DNA of 64,000 bases from a bacterium. GTDB lineage: Bacteria; Bacteroidota; Bacteroidia; Flavobacteriales_D; Crocinitomicaceae. Position 1 is the first letter of the stretch, and every line of letters starts with the position of its first letter. The position numbers and the translations under genes were made by a program. The notes below the pieces were generated by a model, which worked only from the letters and a program-made list of their open reading frames with translations, was not told the DNA's origin and did not search any database. Below are positions 27,835-36,065 of this stretch, piece by piece. Where the stretch lies: contig JANSYQ010000006.1 in the NCBI GenBank assembly GCA_024742305.1, positions 1 to 64,000 of the forward strand, written 5' to 3'.

Positions 27835-28606
27835 AGTAGCCTGTATGCTTTCGGACATTAAATACCCGGCCTCCTTCGAAAAGTAGATATTGCCCTTTAA
27901 TTCCTTTCAATACACCTTCGACGACGGGAGTTTTATCAAACGAAGTACTTTTCACCTTTGTAGGATATTCCAAGACGGGATAATTCAATTCCCAAAGCGT
28001 TTCATCCTCTGAAAAGAAGTCCAAAATATCTCCGGGAAGTTGCTCCTCTAATGACCATTTTTCATCCAACAAATCAATTTCCTCATCGATGTCATTTTTA
28101 AGCATTTTCTGCCACGAAGTTTTATCGGTGTACAAGGATTTCATCGCGACTTCAATTCGTCCCGCTTCATAACGATTGGGCGTTTCTGCTAAAATCACAG
28201 CGGATGAAGCTCCTTGGTCCATCCATCGAGTAGGAACTTGTGTTGCACGTGTAATTCCAACTTTGATGGCACTCGATGCTGCAAGGTAAACGACATGCGG
28301 CTGGTTGTGATGCTTTTCTTCCCATTCCGGGTCACGACCTTCGCCTAGATGTGCTCTACACAATTCCGGGCGGATAATGCATTCCGCAGCTTGAGGCGCC
28401 GTTGAAAAACACTGGTAACAAAAGCCTTCACCGAAGGACTTCTTTGTGACCTTACCGCAATTCTGGCAATTAATGATACCCGTGAACTCAATTTTTAACG
28501 ACTTTCCCACAAAATCGTTCATACGCACCTCCTCAGAGAGCAGCAAGTGATATTCAATTTGCTCCTCCAGCGCGGTTTTCATTTTTCGCAAATTCCCTTC
28601 GATCAT
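27818..28606 (-). CDS. DUF2797 domain protein with zinc ribbon
   Basis: 262 residues. A four-cysteine ribbon is seen as CQNCGK and CYQC, followed by AECIIRPELCRAHLGEGRD and KVGITRATQVPTRWMDQGA, marks of DUF2797. The second half is acidic. The KVGIT/RW region resembles a GIY-YIG-like fold, but catalysis is unproven. The ATG overlaps gldC by ATGA, so it belongs to the gldB-gldC unit. Cytosolic; function unknown. Confidence 0.82.
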   Translation of the reverse strand: MIEGNLRKMKTALEEQIEYHLLLSEEVRMNDFVGKSLKIEFTGIINCQNCGKVTKKSFGEGFCYQCFSTAPQAAECIIRPELCRAHLGEGRDPEWEEKHHNQPHVVYLAASSAIKVGITRATQVPTRWMDQGASSAVILAETPNRYEAGRIEVAMKSLYTDKTSWQKMLKNDIDEEIDLLDEKWSLEEQLPGDILDFFSEDETLWELNYPVLEYPTKVKSTSFDKTPVVEGVLKGIKGQYLLFEGGRVFNVRKHTGYYVQIS

Positions 28607-28953
28607 CCTTCTTCAGGTAAAATGTTCATTTTTTCAGCGAAATGATAACAGTAATCGCGCAAGTCTTCACAGATATTATGTTCACCAGTAGCGCGTTCAA
28701 ACGTATCCGAAAGTGTCAACAAAGTTTGATGAAAAAACTGTTTCATTTCTTCTACTGACATATCCTTCGTCCACAAGTCGATTTTCATGGTATTGTTTTC
28801 AGTTGGATCCCACAATGACAAGAGCATGGCTTTTGCCGGAGCATTTTCCACCGAACCGTCTGGTGCCGTCCAACGCATTTTGACAGGAAGATTGTTTTCA
28901 TTCAATCCAACTTCCACCGCCACTTTTGATGTCTTCACTATTTTATCTTCCAT
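28603..28953 (-). CDS. gldC: Gliding motility protein GldC
   Basis: 116 residues, the known GldC size. Recognisable parts: KMRWTAPDGSVENAPAKAM, IDLWTKDMSVEEMKQFFHQT and LSDTFERATGEHN. GldC is a small soluble protein needed for full gliding in Flavobacterium; its biochemical role is unknown. gldB lies upstream and DUF2797 overlaps downstream, so the three look like one transcription unit. Confidence 0.93.
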   Translation of the reverse strand: MEDKIVKTSKVAVEVGLNENNLPVKMRWTAPDGSVENAPAKAMLLSLWDPTENNTMKIDLWTKDMSVEEMKQFFHQTLLTLSDTFERATGEHNICEDLRDYCYHFAEKMNILPEEG

Positions 28954-29045
28954 CTTTTTATTTTGTCTTTTCTTTTTTCATTTCACCTTTCAGCGCAATT
29001 TCAGGTTTTCGAGAACTCGCACCACATCCTGAGGCTCCCACCGTG

Positions 29046-29060
29046 CCTGCCGCAGGCAGG
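29046..29060. repeat. GC-rich mini-palindrome between gldB and gldC
   Basis: CCTGCC, GCA, GGCAGG: a perfect 6-bp stem in an otherwise AT-rich region inside the probable gldB-gldC transcript. It is similar to short mobile palindromes I recall from other Flavobacteriia, which is not checked. Confidence 0.6.
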
Positions 29061-29079
29061 AAGGGTAACTCAAATATTT

Positions 29080-30102
29080 CTAATCCTCCCCAGGCTTGTA
29101 CTTCTGAAGTATTTTCTTGTAATCTGCTTTTACCATTTGTGCCACTGTGACATCAGTTTCTTCCATGTAATCGCAGACAATCTTGTAGCCGAGATACTTT
29201 CCCAGTCGGTCGGGAGAGCCTTCAATGGGTAGACCGGGTGTTTTAGGTCCTGCATTAAAAAGATTCATTTGTGTGATCTCCTCATTCCTGTAAAACATTT
29301 GATTTTGCATCAAATAATCCCAAAAGGCTTGTTCATTTTTCTCGGCCCACTTCCATTGCGACTGCGTATATCGTAGAACAAGTCTATCATGCATTTCAGG
29401 ATACGCCGCTTTGATCAAATACATTACTTTTCCGTAATAAATTAGGTCGCTTGCTAGATTCAAATCTTTTTCTTCAATCAAGTGCGTGCTTACCCAATTC
29501 TCGACTACATCCCGCTCTAAATATTCTCGACGCATGGCTTTTCGCATCCATTGATACATCACACTAGGGTCGGTTTTCTGCACCGTTTTTGAGTTTTCGC
29601 CCAAGTAATTTCCAAGTCCAATACCCACTTCGTTCTCTGTCACCCAAACGCTGGAGCGAAACAAACTATTCATAAACACGATGTGAGAAGGCATTTTGGC
29701 TTTCGGTAGGTGATATTTGATATGCTTAAACCCGTCGGTAAGTTTCTCCTCGATAGGTTTCAACTTTTTAAACTTCGCATCGATTTCCCCTTCGAACAAT
29801 TTAACACCTTCATCTTCCCGAAAACTCTTCATAGATGCCTTGTATGTCGAGTCATTATATCCTTCTTGAAAGCCCATGCAAGCACCCAAAAAGTAGTTGT
29901 AGATATCGGGGATTTCCTTCTTATATTGCTGGTGAGTGCGCATAAGTTTCTCCCCTTTATAGTCGTGCATTGCCGTACGCATGTCCACGTAGTTAATTTC
30001 CAATTGTATATCGGAAACATCTACATCCAAAGGATTGTTGTCGCACGCAAGCAACAAAAAGCTTAGGATGGGAAGCAAAAAAAGGTTTTTTCGAGTCAAC
30101 AT
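29080..30102 (-). CDS. gldB: Gliding motility lipoprotein GldB
   Basis: 340 residues. The signal peptide ends in lipobox LLAC (Cys20). The body carries GldB-type segments: FMNSLFRSSVWVTENEVGIGLGNYLGEN and RKAMRREYLERDVVENW. GldB is an essential gliding lipoprotein of the cell envelope. In Flavobacterium it lies in a nadE-gldB-gldC neighbourhood; here nadE is close but on the opposite strand. Confidence 0.93.
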   Translation of the reverse strand: MLTRKNLFLLPILSFLLLACDNNPLDVDVSDIQLEINYVDMRTAMHDYKGEKLMRTHQQYKKEIPDIYNYFLGACMGFQEGYNDSTYKASMKSFREDEGVKLFEGEIDAKFKKLKPIEEKLTDGFKHIKYHLPKAKMPSHIVFMNSLFRSSVWVTENEVGIGLGNYLGENSKTVQKTDPSVMYQWMRKAMRREYLERDVVENWVSTHLIEEKDLNLASDLIYYGKVMYLIKAAYPEMHDRLVLRYTQSQWKWAEKNEQAFWDYLMQNQMFYRNEEITQMNLFNAGPKTPGLPIEGSPDRLGKYLGYKIVCDYMEETDVTVAQMVKADYKKILQKYKPGED

Positions 30103-30122
30103 TAATCACTAATTTCGTATAC

Positions 30123-30149
30123 CAAAATTAAGAAAACGTAGTAATTTTG
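30123..30149. promoter_or_regulatory. Divergent -7 elements between gldB and the barrel gene
   Basis: CAAAATTA (30123-30130), 11 bases, TAATTTTG (30142-30149): a perfect inverted repeat in which each arm is a TAnnTTTG -7 element for one strand. Neither has a clear TTG at the normal distance. Confidence 0.45.
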
Positions 30150-30177
30150 GGTTACACAACACATTAATCTATCTGTT

Positions 30178-30996
30178 ATGAAAAGACTTTTAATTGGTTT
30201 GACAATGGTTGCCTTGTCATCCTCGGCAATGGCGCAGGAAGCGGCAGACAAAAAATATCAAGCTGGATTGGTTGCTGGTTTTGGAATTAACTTCCAAGAA
30301 ATGGGAACGACGCGCATGGAAAGCATGGGTGCCGGAACTGACTTCACGCTTGGAGCCAATGTAAATATTGGACTAACAGAAACCATTGCATTTACAACTG
30401 GTGCTGAATTCGACTTTGAACGTCTTCGATTTAGAAACGGTGCAAATCCTGTGTACTATCATTACTCGGATAAGCAAATTATCCAACGTGGTGATGTAGC
30501 TTCGACAAACAATGCACAATTGTTTCAATTGATTGAGCGTCGTCAGTCGGCTGTATACCTAACAGTTCCTACAATGATGATGTTCCGAACTAAATTCATT
30601 GGGTACTTCCGTTACTTCGGGAAATTCGGATTACGTAACAGTATTTTGCTTTCAAGCAACTCGGATGATACTGGTGTTGACTTCGATCCTGAAAACATTA
30701 CTACTGGAGCACAAACTCCTGTGACCTTGGAAAACATGGAAGCACCTGGAGAAATGGTATTTTTTAAATCAGCTGTAGGTGGCGCTGGTGGTGCCGAGTG
30801 GAATTTTGTCGGTTCAACAAGTTTGGTGGCTGAATTAGGCTTCTACTACGGATTCACTCCCTTGTTCTTCGATAGAGATGAAAACAAAACGACCTTATAT
30901 ACCTCTGGCTTGAACAACGGTCAAGGAAATGATAATCCATTCTCCAACCAAGCTCGCCAATCTCAATTGATGCTTAAAGTATCTATCCTATTCTAA
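30178..30996 (+). CDS. Outer-membrane beta-barrel protein (PorT-like position)
   Basis: 272 residues. The signal peptide ends AMAQ (about residue 20). Alternating strands and the final aromatic SQLMLKVSILF point to an outer-membrane barrel. In many Bacteroidota the T9SS barrel gene porT/sprT lies next to nadE and gldB; size and place fit, but I could not confirm it from motifs. nadE follows three bases after the stop, so the two are co-transcribed. Confidence 0.65.
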   Translation: MKRLLIGLTMVALSSSAMAQEAADKKYQAGLVAGFGINFQEMGTTRMESMGAGTDFTLGANVNIGLTETIAFTTGAEFDFERLRFRNGANPVYYHYSDKQIIQRGDVASTNNAQLFQLIERRQSAVYLTVPTMMMFRTKFIGYFRYFGKFGLRNSILLSSNSDDTGVDFDPENITTGAQTPVTLENMEAPGEMVFFKSAVGGAGGAEWNFVGSTSLVAELGFYYGFTPLFFDRDENKTTLYTSGLNNGQGNDNPFSNQARQSQLMLKVSILF

Positions 30997-30999
30997 GAT

Positions 31000-31773
31000 T
31001 TGAATACACCTGAAGTAGCAAAATATATTACAGCCTGGCTCAGCAATTACTGCGACAAAGCCGGGCTGTCTGGTTTTATTGTTGGAATTTCCGGGGGCGT
31101 AGACTCGGCCGTAACATCAACTTTGTGCGCGCAAACTGGAAAAAAAACAATCGTTCTAAGTATGCCCATTCGTCAATCGAGTGAAGAATACGAAAGAGCG
31201 ATGAATCATATTTCCAACTTACAAGAACGATTTCCAAATGTCATCGGAATGGACATCGACCTCACAGGAGTGTTCGAAGCCTTTGAATCTACTATGCCCG
31301 AAAAGGCGAAAAACGACCGTTTGGCAATGGCAAATTCGCGATCTCGACTTAGAATGAGTACCTTGTATGGTATTGGACAAGCTGAGGGATGTCTCGTTGC
31401 TGGAACTGGAAACAAGGTTGAAGACTTTGGAGTTGGGTTCTATACAAAGTATGGAGACGGCGGTGTGGATTTGAGTCCCATCGCAGATCTTACAAAATCA
31501 GATGTTTGGGATTTGGCCCGAGAACTAAATGTAATTCCGGAGATTATCGTGGCGAAACCTACAGATGGTTTATGGGACGATGATCGCAATGATGAAGATC
31601 AAATTGGTGCCACCTATCCTGAACTGGAATGGGCCATGGAATTCAGCGGCGACCCAAAAGAATTGAATAAACGGCAAAAGGAAGTTTTAGAAATCTATCA
31701 GAAGTTCCACAACGCCAATAAACACAAAATGATGCCGATTCCCGTTTGCGAGATTCCGGTAACATTAAAATAA
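31000..31773 (+). CDS. nadE: NH3-dependent NAD+ synthetase
   Basis: 257 residues; no glutaminase domain. The ATP-pyrophosphatase loop is GISGGVDSAVTS, with AGTGNKVEDFGVGFYTKYGDGG and DLTKSDVWDLAREL further on. It amidates deamido-NAD+ with ammonia. The start is a TTG at 31000, three bases after the barrel gene stop; no upstream ATG is in frame and the first in-frame ATG would remove the core. Confidence 0.92.
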   Translation: MNTPEVAKYITAWLSNYCDKAGLSGFIVGISGGVDSAVTSTLCAQTGKKTIVLSMPIRQSSEEYERAMNHISNLQERFPNVIGMDIDLTGVFEAFESTMPEKAKNDRLAMANSRSRLRMSTLYGIGQAEGCLVAGTGNKVEDFGVGFYTKYGDGGVDLSPIADLTKSDVWDLARELNVIPEIIVAKPTDGLWDDDRNDEDQIGATYPELEWAMEFSGDPKELNKRQKEVLEIYQKFHNANKHKMMPIPVCEIPVTLK

Positions 31774-31790
31774 CCACAAAACCTCTAAAT

Positions 31791-34010
31791 ATGAGACACG
31801 TATTGTCCGCTCTGATCGTATCGTTGGCTTGTACAGCGTCTGCTCAGGTCGATTTCAATAACTATACGACCTTAATGTCCTCGGGAGCTATTCCTGAAGA
31901 CTTCACTATGCGTACGTATGAGAAACTAGATCGAGACATGGAGGAAAAATTTACCGACATGTCTGAGGGAGATAAGAAAGAATTTTACACTAACACCAAT
32001 TACATGGTGGATGCGTTGATGCACTCTGGATCTGTAATTTATGGGGACCCCATTACTGAGTATGTTCAAGATGTCGCGAAGAAGCTCTTGGCGAAAGATA
32101 AACTCCTTTTCCGCGAATTGCGTTTCTACACAATTAAATCCAATGCCACCAATACATTTTCTACTGAGCAAGGAATTGTTTTTGTGACCACGGGACTGCT
32201 CTCACAAATTACCAGCGAGGCGCAACTTGCGTATATTTTGGCGCACGAAATTGCTCACTATCAAAAGGAGCATGTATTAGAATCGTACAGCTATCAACGC
32301 GAAAATAGATCTGCGAGCATCGAACAAATGAGTGTCCACTCTAAGGACAACGAACTTCAAGCTGATCAAATGGGACTAGAAATGTACGCCAAAGCAGGAT
32401 ACTCCAAAGATGAGGTTATTCCAACATTTGATGTGCTTTTGTACTCGTACCTGCCCTTTGATGAAGTACAAGTTCCTAATGAATACTTTCAGAATTTCGA
32501 TACGCTCTTCGTTCCATCGTACTTGTTTCCAACCGAACCGTACGAGATTGAAGCAGTAGAGGACGAAGACGATTCTCGTAGTTCTCACCCGAACATCAAA
32601 ACGAGAAAAGATCGTATCAAAAAGGAAATTGATAAAGTAAAAAACTGGAAAACTGATGTATTCAAGCTAGGAGAAGAGCGCTTTAAAGAAGTACGGGATA
32701 TCGCTAGATTCGAAGTTGTGCGCATCAATATTCACGAAGCGGAATATGCTGATGCCATCTATTCTATCTTCTTGTTAGAGCGCCAGTTTCCGCAAAGCAT
32801 GTTTTTACAACGTATGAAAGCACAAGCTTGGCAAGGAATTCTACAATACCGTATCGACAATTCTATTTTCAGCGTTGTTGATCGAAAATCGAAGTTGGAA
32901 GGAGCCTCAGCAAATGTGCACCACTTCATTAAAGAGATGTCGAAGTCACAACTGATGACTATGTGCGTGCGTCAAGTTGCTTCGACTTACCAAAAGTTCC
33001 CTGAGGACAAAGAAATTAGCGCAATCTACAATAAAATGATCAAGTCGATTGCGAATACAGATCGCTTCGATTTGGATGAATATTACAACGTCTGCATTAA
33101 TACTGCTTACGTGAACAGCCTTCCCGATACAGACGATTCTGATTCAACCGACACAACCAACTCGGAAAGCTCAGAAGGATTGAGCAAGTATGATAGAATC
33201 AAGGGCAAAAAAACGGTAGAGGAAGTCGTTGGACCGGACTCTACGGAATTTCATTTGTACCTCATTCCGGACCTTGTGAACAATCAAGCATTCGTTGATA
33301 AGTACAATGAATATCACGAAGCATTTGAAAAACGTGAGGAAGAGGAGGATAAGTACAACAGAATGACCGCTAAGGAGCGTTACTATTACGATCAGAAAAA
33401 GGAGAAAGAAGGAAATCTTAAGACCACTGAACCCATTGACTATCTGATCTCCATGGAGCCGATTGTCTTAAAATACAGCAATACTGCAGGCTTGAAGTTC
33501 GTGAAATCAGAGAAAACGCAAGAAGCCATGCAGGAGAGCATCAATATTGCGGCTCGAAAATCGGGCATTCAAGTTTCTCATGTAGATCGCACGTCGCTGG
33601 AAGATGAAGGAACGCAACTGTACAATGACCGATGTATTTTGATGAATTATTTGGAGCAATCTGCCAATAACTCTGACATTGTCTCCTTCCCAGTGGATTA
33701 TCAATTGGTGCAAGATGTGAAAGAAAAATTCGGAACACCTTATGTATTATACTCTGTTGCCTCGCACGGTTATGCACCCAATTTGGCAACGATGGGAACA
33801 GTGTACTCGCTGCTCTTCTTCCCTGCCATTCCTGTCTATTTTCCGATTAAATTTTTCATGGGGAACCAATCAGAGATTAACATGATTGTGATGAATCTCG
33901 AAAGCGGAGAAGTGGCTGGAGTACTCAGCCATGAATTTAACAGCACTTTGAGAAAACACGTCTTCGGAGCGCACATTTACAGTTTGTTCGACTCAATAAA
34001 AAGCAAATAA
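31791..34010 (+). CDS. M48 family metalloprotease, secreted
   Basis: 739 residues from the ATG at 31791. A signal peptide (1-19; ends TASAQ) is followed by the peptidase domain: LAHEIAHYQKEH gives HExxH at 152-156, with NELQADQMG supplying the third zinc ligand Glu188. Family members (BepA/LoiP-like) degrade misassembled outer-membrane proteins. The rest (about 270-739) is helical and unrecognised, with a hydrophobic stretch near 690-710 (LLFFPAIPVYFPIKFF). The stop overlaps the next barrel gene start (TAATGA), suggesting a shared role in outer-membrane upkeep. Confidence 0.85.
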   Translation: MRHVLSALIVSLACTASAQVDFNNYTTLMSSGAIPEDFTMRTYEKLDRDMEEKFTDMSEGDKKEFYTNTNYMVDALMHSGSVIYGDPITEYVQDVAKKLLAKDKLLFRELRFYTIKSNATNTFSTEQGIVFVTTGLLSQITSEAQLAYILAHEIAHYQKEHVLESYSYQRENRSASIEQMSVHSKDNELQADQMGLEMYAKAGYSKDEVIPTFDVLLYSYLPFDEVQVPNEYFQNFDTLFVPSYLFPTEPYEIEAVEDEDDSRSSHPNIKTRKDRIKKEIDKVKNWKTDVFKLGEERFKEVRDIARFEVVRINIHEAEYADAIYSIFLLERQFPQSMFLQRMKAQAWQGILQYRIDNSIFSVVDRKSKLEGASANVHHFIKEMSKSQLMTMCVRQVASTYQKFPEDKEISAIYNKMIKSIANTDRFDLDEYYNVCINTAYVNSLPDTDDSDSTDTTNSESSEGLSKYDRIKGKKTVEEVVGPDSTEFHLYLIPDLVNNQAFVDKYNEYHEAFEKREEEEDKYNRMTAKERYYYDQKKEKEGNLKTTEPIDYLISMEPIVLKYSNTAGLKFVKSEKTQEAMQESINIAARKSGIQVSHVDRTSLEDEGTQLYNDRCILMNYLEQSANNSDIVSFPVDYQLVQDVKEKFGTPYVLYSVASHGYAPNLATMGTVYSLLFFPAIPVYFPIKFFMGNQSEINMIVMNLESGEVAGVLSHEFNSTLRKHVFGAHIYSLFDSIKSK

Positions 34011-34792
34011 TGAGATTTATAGTAGCGTTTGTCTTCCTTGTTCCTTTTATAGGATTGACACAAAACACAGGACTTTACGGGAAGAAAACAATTTTAGAAG
34101 TTCAAGGTCATGGTTCTTGGCCCGTTTTAAATGGTTGGTTCAATAGTTTTGCTTTCTATAAAAGATCAGGAACCACCTTAAGAGAAGGAAGAAATATTTT
34201 TGATTCTGGTGTACGCATCAACGTAATGCGCGCCTTTAACAATCAATTTGGGTTGGGGCTAGAATATGGGTTGGAGTTTCAAAATGTTGCATCCACTAAC
34301 ATTATCGAACTTGGCTTTAGCTCAAGTTCTTTTGATTACACTTCTTTCCAGGAAATACGTCACGAGGCTGTAAACATGAGGTCCTTCAGCATTATGCCAA
34401 AATTTGAATTCTCCAGTAAAACGAATTTACTTCCGATTGGACTCAGTCATCAACTTGGGATTGGATTTACTTCGACGCGATTGCTTGAAAAAGACTATTT
34501 ATACGACGTGACCATTTCCAGCAATGATTCATTAACTACGCCGCTTACAGGTTCTTTAATCGATTACACAGATCAATGGCTAGGATTTACGGTGATGTAC
34601 CAAATCAACATGCGTACACCGATTACTGATATGATTATGATTACCTACGGACTGCGATACAACGCAAATTTTGTTCGTAGATACCCAGAGAATCCAAATC
34701 CTGCTGGTCAACTAGATATTGACAACATTGTGAAAGAGAAGCGCAACGAAACGTTTTTCCAGCTGCATGTCGGTGCGGCCGTCGCCTTTTGA
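34010..34792 (+). CDS. Outer-membrane beta-barrel-like protein
   Basis: 260 residues. The signal peptide is residues 1-17 (VPFIGLTQ). Repeating amphipathic strands such as FGLGLEYGLEFQN and ITYGLRYNAN and a C-terminal FFQLHVGAAVAF suggest a small barrel. The ATG uses the last base of the M48 stop codon. No named family was recognised. It may be a client or partner of the M48 protease. Confidence 0.65.
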   Translation: MRFIVAFVFLVPFIGLTQNTGLYGKKTILEVQGHGSWPVLNGWFNSFAFYKRSGTTLREGRNIFDSGVRINVMRAFNNQFGLGLEYGLEFQNVASTNIIELGFSSSSFDYTSFQEIRHEAVNMRSFSIMPKFEFSSKTNLLPIGLSHQLGIGFTSTRLLEKDYLYDVTISSNDSLTTPLTGSLIDYTDQWLGFTVMYQINMRTPITDMIMITYGLRYNANFVRRYPENPNPAGQLDIDNIVKEKRNETFFQLHVGAAVAF

Positions 34793-34803
34793 TGTAGTTG
34801 AAA

Positions 34804-35124
34804 CTATTCTTCCGGAGCCAATCGAAGGACTATTCCATCGATTTCTTCTGTGATGTGAATTTGACATCCCAAACGACTGTTATCCTCAACATGGAAAGCT
34901 TGGTCCAGCATGTCCAATTCGTCATCGCTTTGTTCGGGTAGTTCCGTATCTGATTCCAAATAACACTGACATGTTGCACACATTGCCATTCCCCCACATT
35001 CTCCCTTCACTGGCAAATCATACGAACGACACACTTCCATGATGTTCATATTCATGTCTGTTGGTGCTTTCAACTCGTGAGAAACACCTTCTCTGTCAAT
35101 TATTGTTACGGTAATTTCATCCAT
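34804..35124 (-). CDS. 2Fe-2S ferredoxin (adrenodoxin type)
   Basis: 106 residues. The cluster cysteines are 43, 49, 52 and 87: GECGGMAMCATC and RLGCQI, spaced as in adrenodoxin/Fdx. The acidic surface (SDDELDML) is normal for the class. It carries single electrons in the cytosol, for example in Fe-S assembly, with partner unknown. It is a lone gene, convergent with the barrel gene. Confidence 0.92.
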   Translation of the reverse strand: MDEITVTIIDREGVSHELKAPTDMNMNIMEVCRSYDLPVKGECGGMAMCATCQCYLESDTELPEQSDDELDMLDQAFHVEDNSRLGCQIHITEEIDGIVLRLAPEE

Positions 35125-35183
35125 ACTACTGCGTTATTCGACACAAAAATACGGAATGATTTACGATGATAGTTCACCTATGA

Positions 35184-35609
35184 TTAATTATAAATGCGCA
35201 GCGTGTTTCCTCCTCCCCAGCCCGTTGCATACTGACGCAATCCGAACTCGGAGCCTGAAACCGGAGATCCATCGTAAAGTGAGAATTGAGCATTGTTACA
35301 GGTATCGTTCAGCAAGAGGAAGTTATTGGCGTCTGGCGTCAGAGGTTGACTACATGTACCATTGATGTCCGCTGGGGAATGACGATCAAAAGCAACAAAA
35401 TCATCAATGCCACGACGGTACACAATCACTCCCTTCGACCCTGTATTCACATAAGCGTAGCCGCCAACACCTTGCAAGTCATCGTAAGTAGGAAGTGTCA
35501 TGTCGATTGTAACATCGAACGGAATATTGGGCACAGGATGATTGTTGTTCACCGTACATCCGGAAAGCAACAAAACAAATAAGGCACCCAAAATAAATTG
35601 TACTTTCAT
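35184..35609 (-). CDS. Rieske-fold-like lipoprotein with degenerate cluster ligands
   Basis: 141 residues. The signal ends in lipobox LSGC (Cys18). The body has VIVYRRGIDDFVAFDRHSP and a C-terminal NAQFSLYDGSPVSG, close to the second Rieske loop, but the C-x-H and C-x-x-H ligand pairs are absent; Cys86 and Cys103 remain. It may keep the fold without a 2Fe-2S cluster. It sits beside a ferredoxin gene, though with 59 bases between and no clear operon. Confidence 0.7.
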   Translation of the reverse strand: MKVQFILGALFVLLLSGCTVNNNHPVPNIPFDVTIDMTLPTYDDLQGVGGYAYVNTGSKGVIVYRRGIDDFVAFDRHSPADINGTCSQPLTPDANNFLLLNDTCNNAQFSLYDGSPVSGSEFGLRQYATGWGGGNTLRIYN

Positions 35610-35634
35610 ATCGTTCTGATAGTAGTGTAAAGTT

Positions 35635-35904
35635 ATGAAGATTCAAACGATTATCATAGGCGTTTTATTGTTCACCCTGACTTTAGGGGTTCAATCGTGT
35701 AAATCGAGTGACTTGCCGCAATCCAACGAAGAGATTCAAGCTGAGCTGGCGAAAGAGAAGAAGAAAAAGGCGCGCGCTCAAAAGAAAATACAAAAAGAAG
35801 AGTACAAACGTTTTTGGAGCATGCAGACGAAAGAAGCAAAAAAATCTATTCGGAAGAACAAGCGTCGTCAAAAGAAAGCGGCACGAAAACGGAAAAGAAG
35901 ATAA
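35635..35904 (+). CDS. Small, very basic lipoprotein
   Basis: 89 residues. A signal with lipobox VQSC (Cys22) is followed by a tail with lysine and arginine clusters (EKKKKARAQKKIQKEE, RKNKRRQKKAARKRKRR). The tail should be helical and could bind lipopolysaccharide, peptidoglycan or nucleic acid. I do not recognise a family. It is divergent from the Rieske-like gene with 25 bases between the starts, so the two share a promoter region. Confidence 0.65.
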   Translation: MKIQTIIIGVLLFTLTLGVQSCKSSDLPQSNEEIQAELAKEKKKKARAQKKIQKEEYKRFWSMQTKEAKKSIRKNKRRQKKAARKRKRR

Positions 35905-35927
35905 GACTAGGTTGGTAACAGGTAGAA

Positions 35928-35969
35928 GGTTAAAGGTAAAGGCTGAAAGTTGAAGGTAAACCTTTAACC
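35928..35969. repeat. Inverted repeat GGTTAAAGG/CCTTTAACC
   Basis: Perfect 9-bp arms (35928-35936 and 35961-35969) around 24 bases of GGT/GAA-rich sequence, in the convergent gap before the ABC-F gene. No T run follows, so it is not a clear terminator. Confidence 0.6.
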
Positions 35970-36022
35970 GTCAGTCTTCCACTTGAATTTTCCCTATTTC
36001 AGCACCTCTTCAACCTCAATGC

Positions 36023-36050
36023 TATTCCTTATTCCTTATTCCTTATTCCT
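36023..36050. repeat. Tandem array of the heptamer TATTCCT (4 copies)
   Basis: Same unit and orientation as 5346-5401, in the convergent gap before the ABC-F stop codon; a partial fifth unit follows. Confidence 0.9.
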
Positions 36051-36065
36051 TATTCAAGATCAATA

